64,000 nucleotides of DNA from Ancylostoma caninum (Eukaryota; Nematoda; Chromadorea; Rhabditida; Ancylostomatidae). Location of the stretch: positions 1,798,001-1,862,000 of the forward strand of contig JBAJFG010000492.1 of NCBI GenBank assembly GCA_037903475.1. Direction: 5' to 3'. The notes beneath the pieces were generated by a model, which was given only the letters and a program-made list of their open reading frames with translations, had not been told where the DNA came from and searched no databases. The first letter of the stretch is position 1. Each line of letters opens with the position of its first letter. The translations under genes were made by a program, and so were the position numbers. This document shows, one piece after another, positions 1-11,500 of this stretch.

Positions 1-527
1 CCTTGTGCGACAGCCAATCACAATCCAGCCCAGCAACCAACCGTTGAAGCGTTGCAGAGAATCAAACCAGCAATGCGATAGCAACGACACTTTTTTTCGA
101 AGTATTCTCGCTAATGCTCCTTTACCAACGCTTCCGGATAATTCCAAGAAGTCGGGATTTCTCTTAGAGTTCTGTCAACAGTGCATAGTCGATAGTTTCT
201 GCATCCGCTCACAAATTACCGCAAACAACTGCCGCCGTTCATTTTCGCATCAAATATGTGAGTCATAAAATCAACGTATTTTCCGGTCTGATAAGAATTT
301 CACCGTACCAACGACGAAAAAGAGGAGATAATTGCGTCATTGAAAGCAAAAACAACCTATAATGTATGCCCCATGACAGGGATGATAAATAACGGCGAAT
401 GAAGAACCAAAAACGTTTTTTACGCAGAGAGGACTGCAGATCGCACGAAATTCAAGGGCAACCGGGATAACTGGGGCAATCCAAGGGCAGACATACAATT
501 CCCCTCAAAAAACGCAATTTTACGTAC

Positions 528-3500
528 CTATGCATTGGTATGGTCGAACGGTGTGTGTCCATTTGCAAGGCGTACCCTCTTCGCGGCACCACTTCTCGAT
601 GGCCACTTCATGTGAATACTCGACAATATTCGTGATGTTGAGCTTTGGATAAGCCTGAAACGAGAAAATCCATGGAAATTCTCTACAAAACCCATCCGCG
701 AAATCACAACCAACAGTTTTTTCTGCATTTAAACACCTATTTTCCCAAGTCATCCTCCCTATCGGGAATTATAACAGTTCACAATCTCCTAAGGTATAAT
801 TTATGGATAGATTTTGGATTCTGCTAAATACACAGCAATCTGCACACCGAAGGTCACCGCTAAACTTCCAATCCTCAAAAATGAGCGCGCGCACGGAAAT
901 TGTGCACGTGAAAGAATTCACGAGCGCCACAGACGGCAATTTTCGTCATTCTGCAGCCAATAAAAAGCTCGTTATAGGTGGTGGTTGCGCCTGGATCAGT
1001 TTATTGACTCGGATTCTGGAGGCTCTAAACCATCCTGGACATTCAATGGCATCGAGGAGCACTCCAAGAGTTTTGCAAGCTACTGCTGCCAAAACAAACC
1101 CATTTCCCTGTGGCAAACTGTAAAAGCAACTAGTTACACCAGTGAAATAACACAATGACGTGGCTGGTTTGCTGATTTTATGGGCCCTTTACGGGAAGGA
1201 TTGCCTGATAGTGGAGAGTATGTATGTGGTCTGAGAACCTGGAAGACAAACTCTGAACACTTCTGACACCATAGTGAGAATCCCTATTGCTATTTCTCCC
1301 TCACATATTTTGGAAAATGAGACCATGTTTGGCTATGTACGTGGAAAAAATTCATATTCGAATGCAATGAGTCACCAAAAACTGACAAATTTCACCCCAA
1401 TAAAACACTGGTGTTGACACGTTCTCGAGGAAATAGGGTCAACAAAATAATCACTGTTGCCCGAAAACGAGTGCGAGATGAATCAACGTTAACCAGCGTT
1501 ACCCAATACATTTCCAGGAAAATCCAGAGTTTAAAACGTTATAAACATTCCCAAACCGCGAATTTCATCGGCTCCAAAAAGTTTTTCCCTTCACATATCT
1601 ACGAAAAGAATCCTCCAGTAGACGTTCGAATCCGGGCTAAGTCCTGCATGCCTAGGAAAAACTCATAAGCAATCCTAGCTCATTTTTTCCGCGAATGGCG
1701 CTGGCTTAGGTGTAAAGGTCAATCCGCCACTGATGCCGAAGAAGCGAGAAGCTGGATCACGCGCTAGGGGATTTTCGTGGAGGATTCTCGAAACACTGGG
1801 GCGATTTTGTTAATGGATATTTGTGTGACGTGGATCAAACATGAGGAGTTGTGGAACGCTGGGATGAGAAGTGCCAGGAAAGCTTTTTTTTTGAGGAGAA
1901 CGACCACAACTATAATTACTAACGCACCAAAGAGCACAAATCCTTGAAACAAATTCAAGGAATCTGCCTTTGCCAAGCAATTGATTTATGTTCATAAATC
2001 CAGAAAACAAGAACAAACATGTCAGCACGAGGCGAACGCCTATGATGAATGCTTGGAATAACGATGGTCCAAGGGGATTCGCTTCTTTGAGATAGTGGTT
2101 GTTGTGTTTTGCTGCGCATCAGTACTAGTGATGTGTCGTGCTGCTTATTCGTCGGAAGGCGTGCATTTCTGGATATCCCTCGGTTGGGTCCATGTGTGGA
2201 CATATCGGTACATGTGCCGTCGTAACTCGGCATAGCCGACACATGCGAGTGCTTGTTGGACTTGAGGAACGAGTGCTGGACTACTCCCCTGGGGGTATAC
2301 GCGCGTTCACTCCACTCCCAGCGCAGCAGTAGCGGCGGTCGCGGTGGCGTCTTCCAGGCATCCGGCCTCGCAGACCAAGCCAACTGCATTAACTCACTGG
2401 GTGGTGTGTGTACGACGCACAGGAACTTGCTACGTACAGGTTTAGTACGAATTTTCGTAGAGCGACCATTTCAAAATATCATTAGATAGCCCTCAAACGG
2501 TACATAAACATGTTTTTCGCTCATGTAGGGATCTAAGCCCGATTCTGAAGCAAATACTCAGTGATCGCTGGGAATCCAGGCAAAGCCGGAAGCAGCGCAG
2601 GTAAATCCATGAATTACGCAAGAGCGAACACATCCTGCTTGGACAGCTTATCCAGGAAGCTACGTAATAGGTGCCTGCAGAGGAAACTGCTAAGCGAATC
2701 CGACACTCACCTTCTTACAGTACTTCAGGATGTCCAGTTTTCCACTCAAACATGTTGCATACCGATTCTCGTCGCTGACCCATACACCATCTTCATGCAT
2801 ATACTTGTTACGATATCCACATTCAAATGCTACTAGTGGTACGAATTTTTCGTGCTTTTTCGTGGACGATCCATCGACGTTTGCCGACACACCCTGAAAT
2901 ACAGTAGATTGTGACATTGAACTTTAAACATACAAATTTACTGAAAATATCAAAAATTTATGCGTTCAAAGGCATTTTCCTATTTTAATCACACCGTTAG
3001 AGTATCAACATTCCAACAGTTAATTTTAAATTATGCTAAGTAAACTTGAACACATTTGAGCATAATCTTTTTCTAGGCTTTTTTCTCGATGCTAGGCTCT
3101 AGATGTTCACAAAACCAGAATTTTTATGGATAATCCATAAACAGCTCCTTGCAGTGATAATCCTTTGCTTGCTGATTTTTTTCAGCCATCTAGGATTATC
3201 AACGCGGCAATCAGCTGATTACTCCGAACTGCATTATGCAATATCCCTAATACTCTGCCTGGCACAGATCCGGATTTTCTAGGATTACAACCGCAACTAA
3301 GCACCCAATATTGGAACGGTGAACGCTGACGAACGAGGGGCTTTAATAGACATCTAGCGAAAGTGCTTAGCACCTAAGAACTGTGGATGACGACTAGAAC
3401 TAATAGCCCACGCTGAGGTTGCTGCTTAGCTGTTTAGCCGCTTGGTGATCCTCGATTCTGAGGCGGCACTGAACCAGTTTTGAAGCCGAATGCGAATCGT

Positions 3501-5447
3501 GCAGCAAGAAAACTCTTCTGCTAGATCCACGAAAAAGGCTAAGCATCCGGAACTCGTGCGAATGTGTTCGTTTCGCAAGCACCGCTGCTTACTTGAGTTG
3601 CAAAGCGGCGCTGAGCCGCGCTGCAGAGTTCCTGCCGGCCTATTTGTGCGCGCATTCAGTTCGAACAACGGCGGCAACCGCTAAGTTTCCGAACATCCAT
3701 CGAAATAGTGCTCTAATTATTCCCAAGCGCTGAGGCGGCGACTGAGGCGCGGCCGAGCAGCGTTGAGTCCGCGAAAAAGCGCCCAGCCCGCGCCACCCGT
3801 CCGGCATCGCGCATCGAGGCGCCCGAAACGTGGCAAATTATCTAAAGTGCACGTTGTGTATCGGGGCGCTGAACGGAAATTGCCATCCTCGATGCTGCGG
3901 CAAGCGACAGCTTATTCAATCACAATCTGCGTGGCGTCAAACCGGAAAACTATGGGGCGCGCGTTGACGATGGAGCGCCGCGCGACGCGAGTGTATAGTG
4001 CTGAAAATCGCGCGCAAAAAATGACGCGAAATTGCGGTCGAAATCAAATGTCACCGCGGCGGTCCCCCGTCAAACACTATACGCGCGCCACATGCAATCA
4101 TTGTCGTGCGCACCCAATCGCGCCCCGTCCGACGGCCACGACGCGACTTTGCGGACGTTATGAAGTTTGCCGAGGCGGCAATTCATGGCCTCATCAATGC
4201 TATTTCCACCTCGTGTAATAAAATCCAGGCGATGTGCGTGCGCGCACAGTCAGCAGGCTGGATGTGGCCGGCCAGTGCTGCAGCGACATTTGCACATGCC
4301 GGCACCGACCAGCAAATTGTGCATGACATCCGATATCATTGCGTGTTCCCGGATAATGAAAGATGCACAGAGCTATCCTTTCAAATACGTCTGGGAAGCG
4401 ATATCGTGGAGCCATTTTTTTTTCCAAAAAAATCAATCCCAGATATGGATGGAGATTAGAGGGCATGATAGGGGGGGGGGGGGGCTCAAGAGAACTCAAA
4501 AAAAAGCTGGAGATATTCAGATGAATGAGCTACATAGCGGCAATATTCTCCATTTCACTGCTGAAGTATCGCAGTATTCTCCACCGGAAAGTGCAACATA
4601 GGTGGGCTTTCGCCGAAGGAAACCGATAGAATTTCACCGGCATTCGTTTTCGAGAGCTTTCGAACATAAAAACTGTCAAAAACGTCGTCGAACATCAAAA
4701 GCTCTCAGCACCAAAATGGATATGGGCAAAAGAAACTGCACTTTGCGATGAAGGATAAAACTACAAGGAAATGAAGGCAGATTGGCTTAGAAGCAGTCTG
4801 GGAAGGCGAAGCCTGTCTGGATGTACGAGGAAGCCAGAAGGTGACTAATAGTGTCGCAGACATTAAAAATTTATGAAACCCACCCCCCCCCCCCCCCCCG
4901 GAAGTGGGTTCTGGGAGTTCCTAGTGATTCAGAGGTATTGAGTGTATTCGGCTCCGAAAGAAAGTAACTAAAAGAAGTTAAAAATCCTAAAAGTGAAGCC
5001 TTACTCGAATCCAAAAAAAATGAGGATTACTTATGGATTTGAGTAAAGAGGATCGAAAGTTCTGTGCAGAAGAGGAGCTGTTTCAGAAGGGCTAATGAGT
5101 GAGGATTTCGAACGAGTTAAAGTTTCAAATTTCAAGGAATCGAATGTATACAGAGCAGTTTCGCCACCAAACTTCTTAGCAAAGCGGAATTCAACATTGA
5201 AACCCTCGTCACCCATAAAATTCTTCTCGAAATGGGCATCTCCCAAGTGTTCACGGCTAACTTGTCCACAACTGCGCCAGAAAAAAAATTTAAGTACGAT
5301 TTCTAGCAGAAAGCAGTTCTTGAAATGGCTGCAAAGCAAAAAACCCTGGCTATATCCACAGAACAACAATAAAACACTCACATTTATATACGAGGCGGTC
5401 GATAACGGGATTAACAAGCTGACGACCAGCAGGTTACCCACCGTCAT
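528..5447 (-). CDS. apl-1: Amyloid precursor-like protein APL-1, 5' part (3 coding exons; continues off the left edge)
   Basis: Type I membrane protein of the APP family; only the signal peptide and the start of the extracellular E1 domain are inside the window. Exon 1 (5382-5447) encodes MTVGNLLVVSLLIPLSTAS, a signal peptide, then YIN. Exon 2 (2711-2893) carries the growth-factor-like domain, with KHEKFVPLVAFECGYRN and CLSGKLDILKYCKK. Exon 3 (528-654) continues it with NITNIVEYSHEV, WCREEGTPCKW and RPYQC, the APP-family cysteine pattern. All junctions keep phase: AAT|GTGAGT, TTTCAG|GGT, AAG|GTGAGT and TTTCAG|GCT. Exon 3 ends TGCATAG|GTACGT, one base into the next codon. The copper-binding half of E1, E2, the transmembrane segment and the cytoplasmic NPxY tail must lie beyond position 1. 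The start was chosen because the only signal peptide in frame follows a TTTCAG acceptor directly. Family assignment is certain. The symbol follows the single C. elegans orthologue, which is X-linked and essential. Confidence 0.94.
3470..4330. other. GC- and CpG-rich block inside apl-1 intron 1
   Basis: The block stands out from the AT-rich surroundings by frequent CG dinucleotides (for example GGGGCGCGCGTTGACG, GCGCGACGCGAG and CACCGCGGCGG). Overlapping open frames exist on both strands, but none has a domain or splice context. I read them as a by-product of few stop codons. The position in the first intron of a regulated neuronal and epidermal gene suggests an enhancer or alternative promoter, which is inference. 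Confidence 0.4.
4471..4484. repeat. Homopolymer G14 tract
   Basis: Fourteen consecutive G in apl-1 intron 1. On the coding (minus) strand it is a poly-C run. Confidence 0.9.
4883..4899. repeat. Homopolymer C17 tract flanked by short inverted arms
   Basis: Seventeen consecutive C, flanked by AACCCAC on the left and GTGGGTT on the right, about 0.4 kb from the G14 tract. The sense strand of apl-1 therefore has a G17 run in this intron. The tract can form G-quadruplex DNA and is a likely site of length polymorphism or sequencing error. Confidence 0.9.
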
Positions 5448-5455
5448 GGCTGAAA
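5448..5455 (-). promoter_or_regulatory. Likely spliced-leader (trans-splice) acceptor of apl-1
   Basis: On the minus strand TTTCAG (5450-5455) is followed by CC and then the ATG of apl-1. No coding exon is needed upstream, because the signal peptide starts here. The acceptor is therefore best read as an SL trans-splice site leaving a 2-nt native 5' UTR. This is inferred from the sequence context and the nematode consensus. An upstream non-coding exon joined by ordinary splicing is the alternative. Confidence 0.6.
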
Positions 5456-7691
5456 TACAGGGGAATAAGCAGATGTACATGTGATTTGCGATGAATACAT
5501 ATCCAGATCGAGCAATATTATCCACACAGTCACAAAGTGGCGAAGGCAAACGAACACGAAGAAAAAGAGGGCGATTTCGAAAGGGCCGCGGAGAGAACAT
5601 AGCCACACCCATAAAACTTGGGGAGAAGCCCGAATGAATGCAAGATTGTTGACTATGAGAAGAGCATTTGGGAGCAAAATTCTGTAGCAGAAAGAGCACC
5701 TACGGTGAGGGGAAGACGCATGGAGAGTGTGCAAAGAAATTGGGCGGAGTAAGTGAACGGAGAGGGGGGCGACTTGCCTCACTCACACGCATATACACGC
5801 CTCGCCGTTAGCTCTGTTACCGTAACAACAGCCATGAGGCGATTAGCACCTGAGGCGATGGAAATCCCGCTGTATTTCCCACCCACAGTATCCGTGGACG
5901 TCTTGTAAGATTTCTCTCTTCAAAGGGGAACAATAATAGAAGCCAGATCCAGCGAGGCCGTTAGGACGTACTGGCTCCAAAGAGGCCTAGCGATGTGACC
6001 AGTAAAATAAGTAAAATCTCCTGAAGAAAACGCCTCGGATATATTATGAGGAAAATGCAGAAAAGCCTGGATTTTGTCTGAGCCGCTGTTTGTCGTCGCG
6101 CAGTAACCGGGCAACTGTTAATGCTATGAAATCCAGTGGATCCTCTTTCTTATTATTATGTGTGGATAGTATTGAGTCATGAGCCGGCTCATGTAAATGC
6201 GGAATAACCACAAGATTCTTCCAGAAATCTGACAGCCACAACTCGGCAAAAAAAAAAGAACTAAAAGGAAGATAATTCTACAGTCTTCCGGTCGTATGAA
6301 CAACCAAAGAAAAATTCATTTTCCTTTGATGGAAAGCAAGTAACTGGAAAAATATGCTTGAACAATCCGTGAAACCCCGCTCTCGTTTCGATACAGGTTC
6401 AGCGATAACGATTATATCACGTCGTTTCGTTGGAAAGTTAAACGTTCCTATCACTTGTCAAGTTCAAGGATTGTATTTAAAAAAATGAAATGTCAGGTAT
6501 TGCTTCACTAGTTAAGGCACAGAGGCTTTTATAAACATTTACACGCTCATATCATAGTACTAAAAGAATACCAAAAACAAGAACAATAAATTGAGGAACA
6601 GATGTCCAACCCATGTAATAAATAATTCAAGAAAACAAAAATGATTAGGTCCCACCAATATCACGACTTCACGTCGCCACCTCCTAATGGAAGGGAAGAG
6701 GTGGATTCATCAGCCCCTCAGATCTTTTCAAGAATTGTAACAGTTAGAATCCTAATTTCCAGACGAATCCAGCCTAATCCGTCCGATAGGTCAACACGAT
6801 TACAGACACTACTATGGCGACTGTGTCACCATCCCCCTCCCTCTATTCGATCTCAAAGGATTTGCACTCCGCGTCTGTGACGTGCACAAAGTTCAGCATC
6901 CAGAGAACCAACAGCTGAATAACTCAATAAAAGCAAAGCAAAATAGCTGGGAATAAGAGCGAGATGCAGTGCACGTCAGAGCAACAGCGGTCAGCTGCTG
7001 CCAGCTGAGTTCTCGGATCGGGTCCGACGACTATCCAGAGAGTATCCTGAGAGAAGTTGTCGATATCTACTGCATGCTGAGGACGGATAACAAGCAAGAC
7101 TACTCTGTGCTTGCGAAAACAAAGCTTGCGAATCGAATTCGCGCACTCTTTCTCACACGCCCAGCGCCGTCACGACAAATATAGTACGACTGCTTAGTTA
7201 GAGGAGTGGAAGCAGCAAAGATCAGGACATCTGCCCTGGTAGCTATACTGGTGGAGATAAGTAAATGCTCATGTGAAAGCGATCAAAAAGGGAGAGTACA
7301 CATAGAGCACATAGAGCAAACACCAGAAATCGGGATTTCGGGATTCCAACAAACAACTGATAACTCCACAGCATAACTGACTACCCTTGAGAGATGGAAT
7401 ACCAGCTGGAGGTTTTTGAACGACTATCGCTCTAATAAATGGAAGTTCCGTTCATGCTCCGGAGATAAATAACTTGATACTTCGATAGAAACATCCAGAA
7501 GCTTGGGGAGAAAACCAGGCCGATGCTAGGAACTGCTGAGAAACCAGTAGCACTTCAGTGTAGCACAACTTATCAGATTCTCACTATCCTGTCTAGAATT
7601 CACTAGAATTCAATAGTAGCGGATATAATATTCAATCTAGTCGTATAGAATAATAAGTTACATATGGAATACTCGATAGTTTTGTGATGTA
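5456..7691. other. apl-1 upstream region, no gene seen
   Basis: Immediately 5' of apl-1. Open frames here (for example 5444-5782 minus and 6641-6880 plus) lack recognisable domains, good splice contexts or low-complexity-free protein character. The apl-1 promoter should lie here. I could not identify individual sites. Confidence 0.5.
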
Positions 7692-8589
7692 CAGGGTGAG
7701 CCATAGGTCGTTCTACATCGTTTGCTGGCTTACTTCTCCGCAGTAGCAACATGTTTTTCCCTAGGCTAAGTCATATTTCATATTGCTAGATTTGAACTAT
7801 TTTTCAATCACAAACATGCCTACGAGGCTTGCGAGATAGCTAAAAAAATACTAGGAATAGCGTAAACATTCAATCTAGGTTTTCGATGCGGCCGAATGCA
7901 CTGATTCAGCCCGCAATTCTTAAGCAAAACAGCAAAAAATACAGGTTTTGATAAAAGTTTTCTGATGGTGATTACGAGACAATTATGCAAAATCCACTTT
8001 AGATCGATCTTGATAAGAGTAGAGAGTGAGGCTGTCCAAAAGTTGCCTGTATGAAAAAACCAGGCCCCAAATTTTAAAAGTTACACTTGGTTCACACCCA
8101 AGCCTATTTATGTGAGGACAAAGCCATTTTATAGGATTTCTAATCTGGTTTGAAATCAAACCACTCACTCACTGGTTGCTGCCCACTTCTCCGGTGAAAA
8201 AGTTTCTAGAAAGCAAATTAGGTGAAAATTGGCTATCACTGGAAGATGGAGTGGCCATGTTTTTTCTTCCTCTCCCATGTTTCTTATAGTGCGTTTTCGT
8301 GGAAAACTGCAAGTTCTTTGGAAAGTGCACTTCTTGCGATTTAAGATTCATCTGAGCAATAATGCTCTACTCAAAGATTTCATGGATTTCGTAAGAAAAA
8401 TTGTCACAACAACGTTTCTACGCGTTTCAAGGCCAACTGCTCCAAAGCAAAAGCAAAAGTTTCCTGCAGAACCAGGTCTTACCTCGGAAATACTTTGAAC
8501 ATTTCTCTATTCGGCCGAGAGACGAGCAGGACAAAATATGGGTGCCTGGTAAAGAAATAACGTTGTACAATAACTTATGGCCCACCCTG
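7692..8589. mobile_element. Non-autonomous Tc1/mariner-type element (898 bp)
   Basis: Terminal inverted repeats begin CAGGGTGAGCCATAGGT on the left and, read inward from the right, CAGGGTGGGCCATAAGT. Similarity continues for about 25 bp. Both ends abut TA dinucleotides (7690-7691 and 8590-8591), the Tc1/mariner target duplication. The interior has only short open frames with no transposase motif that I recognise, so it is either a deletion derivative or too decayed to read. Confidence 0.75.
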
Positions 8590-8591
8590 TA

Positions 8592-11500
8592 CTTCTTGCT
8601 TAATTAACTTCACATAGTTTATTTGATGCAACAGTGACAGATGTGACATGAATGATATACATAGCCGTTGTACTATTCTCTCAAAAAAAAAAATGCGTCG
8701 CACACCACATGCTCAAATATATACGGGGTAATTATTATATTCAGGATCAAATAATAAGCAAAATGTATTCGAATTCGAAAATTCGATTGCCGTTGCAATT
8801 GAAATACGAGGTCTTCAAAGAACGGATAGAAGTACAACCCTTGAGCAATGGAAAGAGCAGATTTAGAAATTTCTTTTAGTTAAACATGCAAAATTCCTGC
8901 TTCGAGTAGTGAATCAATAACTCCATTAATTAAGTTATTCGGTTTTCATTCGGTCGTAACTATGCATGTGCAGTAGTTAGAGAAATATAGCAAAAGTAAA
9001 CAAAAAGTTCTCTATCAACAATGACGTAGGATAGACCCTCAAGCATATCCCTAAGGACCATGCTGGTGTGGCAAATATCTAAAGAATGTTTGGATATAAG
9101 AACGTCAAACAAAAAGCCAAGAAAAATGGATAGGTGAAGGGCGTTACAGCTTACTCCAGCGATCGCATCTGTCATGAATCCAGAAAAAAACATTGATTAA
9201 TTTACAGCTGGTATACGTGCACGTGCATAAACGAACACGGGAGCGCTCATCAGGTCATGGTTAGCCAGTTACATGCCGGGCAAATCCGTTTTGTACACAC
9301 TTATCCTAGTTCATGGACAAAGTCTGCCTTACTGCCCCTTTTACATTTTGGAACTATATGATAGTATTAAGATTCAGTAAGGTCCACGTTTGAGTTCGAT
9401 CCACGAATTATTGGAAATGACTGGGTACTACTGGAAATAAGGATGGAAGTTTGCTAGGAGTAGAGAATTCTAGAAAATATCAACTGGTTTTTGAGGTGGA
9501 TAGCGCAAACACCAACACGGAAGAAGACGGGAGCGTGACGAGAGAATACGTGAAAAATTCAAGCGACGAATTCAGCAAGAAATTGTACTGGAACATTCGG
9601 GGTTACTGATGTGGAACCTAACAACAACGCAGCAGCAAATGTTCTGCAGAGGAAACAATTATACACGGGAAGAAAAGGCTTCTTGGATGTGCTCTTAAAC
9701 CTTAGGCATGACTAATGCTATAGCTACATATTTTGCATTAACACTACCCTAATTAGCAATAACTTTCATTTCTGTTCAAAAATTCACGATGTATTGTACT
9801 ACTTCTTACTCGTTTGTTCCTCAAGTTCATCGCGTCATTTGCTCGCTTTTTTACTTCCTGGTGAAGAACACCTTGAGTGCATTCCATAAGTAAATGGATG
9901 AATGAATAAATAGTACCGAAGATAGATGCAATAACTGCATGACTCTTGGATAGTTCTCAGAAATGAACTTAGAACTTTAAAATCCCTCTCAATTGTAGTT
10001 TGCAGAGGCAGAGAGAGATCCAGAAAGTCCAATGAAACTCAGGCTGTTGTGACAGTTACAACAAGTATAATTCAGCGACTTCCGTGGTTGTAAACACATC
10101 TCTGATAAAATATGAAGAAATGGAATTGGACCCCCAAATCCAAGACGAAATATGCTTCCGTGGTTCTATGACTGGGCACCACCGCCACTAATAGAATTTT
10201 CTATTCGGTGGCGACGCATTCACGAAAATAGAATGGAAATCTTTAGGCTATAGCTGTGAAGTACTCAAGAAGATATAATGGAATTTTTTGAAATACTATC
10301 TAAAGCTGGATCCGTTAAGGGTTTCAAAAAGTACTGAACTAAGGAAATTTTTCCAAAAAAAAAAAAGGTTTTTTTTTCCTCTCATGTACGAAATGAGAGC
10401 AGCGCAGCGAATGTATACAAAATGGACGAACGCAAGGAAACAAAAAGCGGAATTCTCGCCATCTCTGGAATATAACAATAGAAATAATTACACAAAAGTG
10501 CATTGACAGCAGCGTCGACGGCAGCAGCGTGTTTGGATGAGCCGCGACCGACTGCGGGCCGACTGGATGCGACCGCGGGCTGAGCACAGCACACTGAACT
10601 CTGGACGAAAATACCCGAGCACAGCATGGTGCAGACGTTCAAAAAGTGCAAACGATGAGCAACACAATGACCCCCCGATGCGCGTTTTTTGCGTCGTACT
10701 CGAGTAGCAAAAAGGTAACTGTGAGTGTCGAAATATGGCAGGTGCTGTAGAAATCAATCACATTATCATCGGTTAACCAACCAGACCGGTTGCGACGCCT
10801 CAGCACGGGGCGACGGCCGACGGCGTCGGCATTCAGTCAGTCAGTCAGACCCCGCCACAAAGAGGCCGAACCACAAGCCTGTTCGAGCGTTTTTCTAAGT
10901 TACTAGCAGTGAAGTGCGCTAGTTTCGCCTATCAAGAGTACAAAACTAAGGTTCAAAAGAATGCAAAAGGTTCAAAACAAATCCCAACTTTTTAATAATT
11001 TGGGTGAAACGTTAAAAAAACGCACAAAAACGCACAAAAAGCTCAGAAAGGTCCCAAAACTCAATCCTCAGAAAGGTTTTAAAAAACTCATTATAAGTAA
11101 TTGAAAATACCGGTATGTCTTTGCTGTGTCTATTAATAGGTGTTAACAATTTTAGAGGTCCTCGAGGGGACTCTCCACCTTGTACGTATAATACTTATGT
11201 TATATCTTCAATGTGTTCTTCCTGCTGTAAACGTGAAAGGTTGTAAAAAGAAATTCTTTACTGGGACAGGAAAATACCACGAAAAAACAAAATGCCGGGA
11301 AAAAATCATCCGAGAAAATGCCCAGGTTTTACCATGAGGACATGGAGTTCACTTATTTTATAATGTGATTACACAAAGGAGAAAGAAGAATGCAGGAGAA
11401 GAGTGGCTGATTTGCCTGTGAATTTGTATCGGCATTGGTCTACGCCTTCGTATCAATAGAGTAAATGCGCTTAAAAAAAGTGAAAGGCAAAATTTCAGCG

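Noticed and set aside
1618..1632. B-box-like GTTCGAATCC
   Set aside because: No A box at a suitable distance on either side and no tRNA fold.
3763..4601. Several 100-150-codon ORFs in apl-1 intron 1
   Set aside because: All overlap each other in a GC-rich intronic block and encode no recognisable domain.
5031..5381. Continuation of the exon 1 frame of apl-1
   Set aside because: It runs past a strong donor (AAT|GTGAGT). The phase-0 join to exon 2 gives the APP fold, so this is intron read-through.
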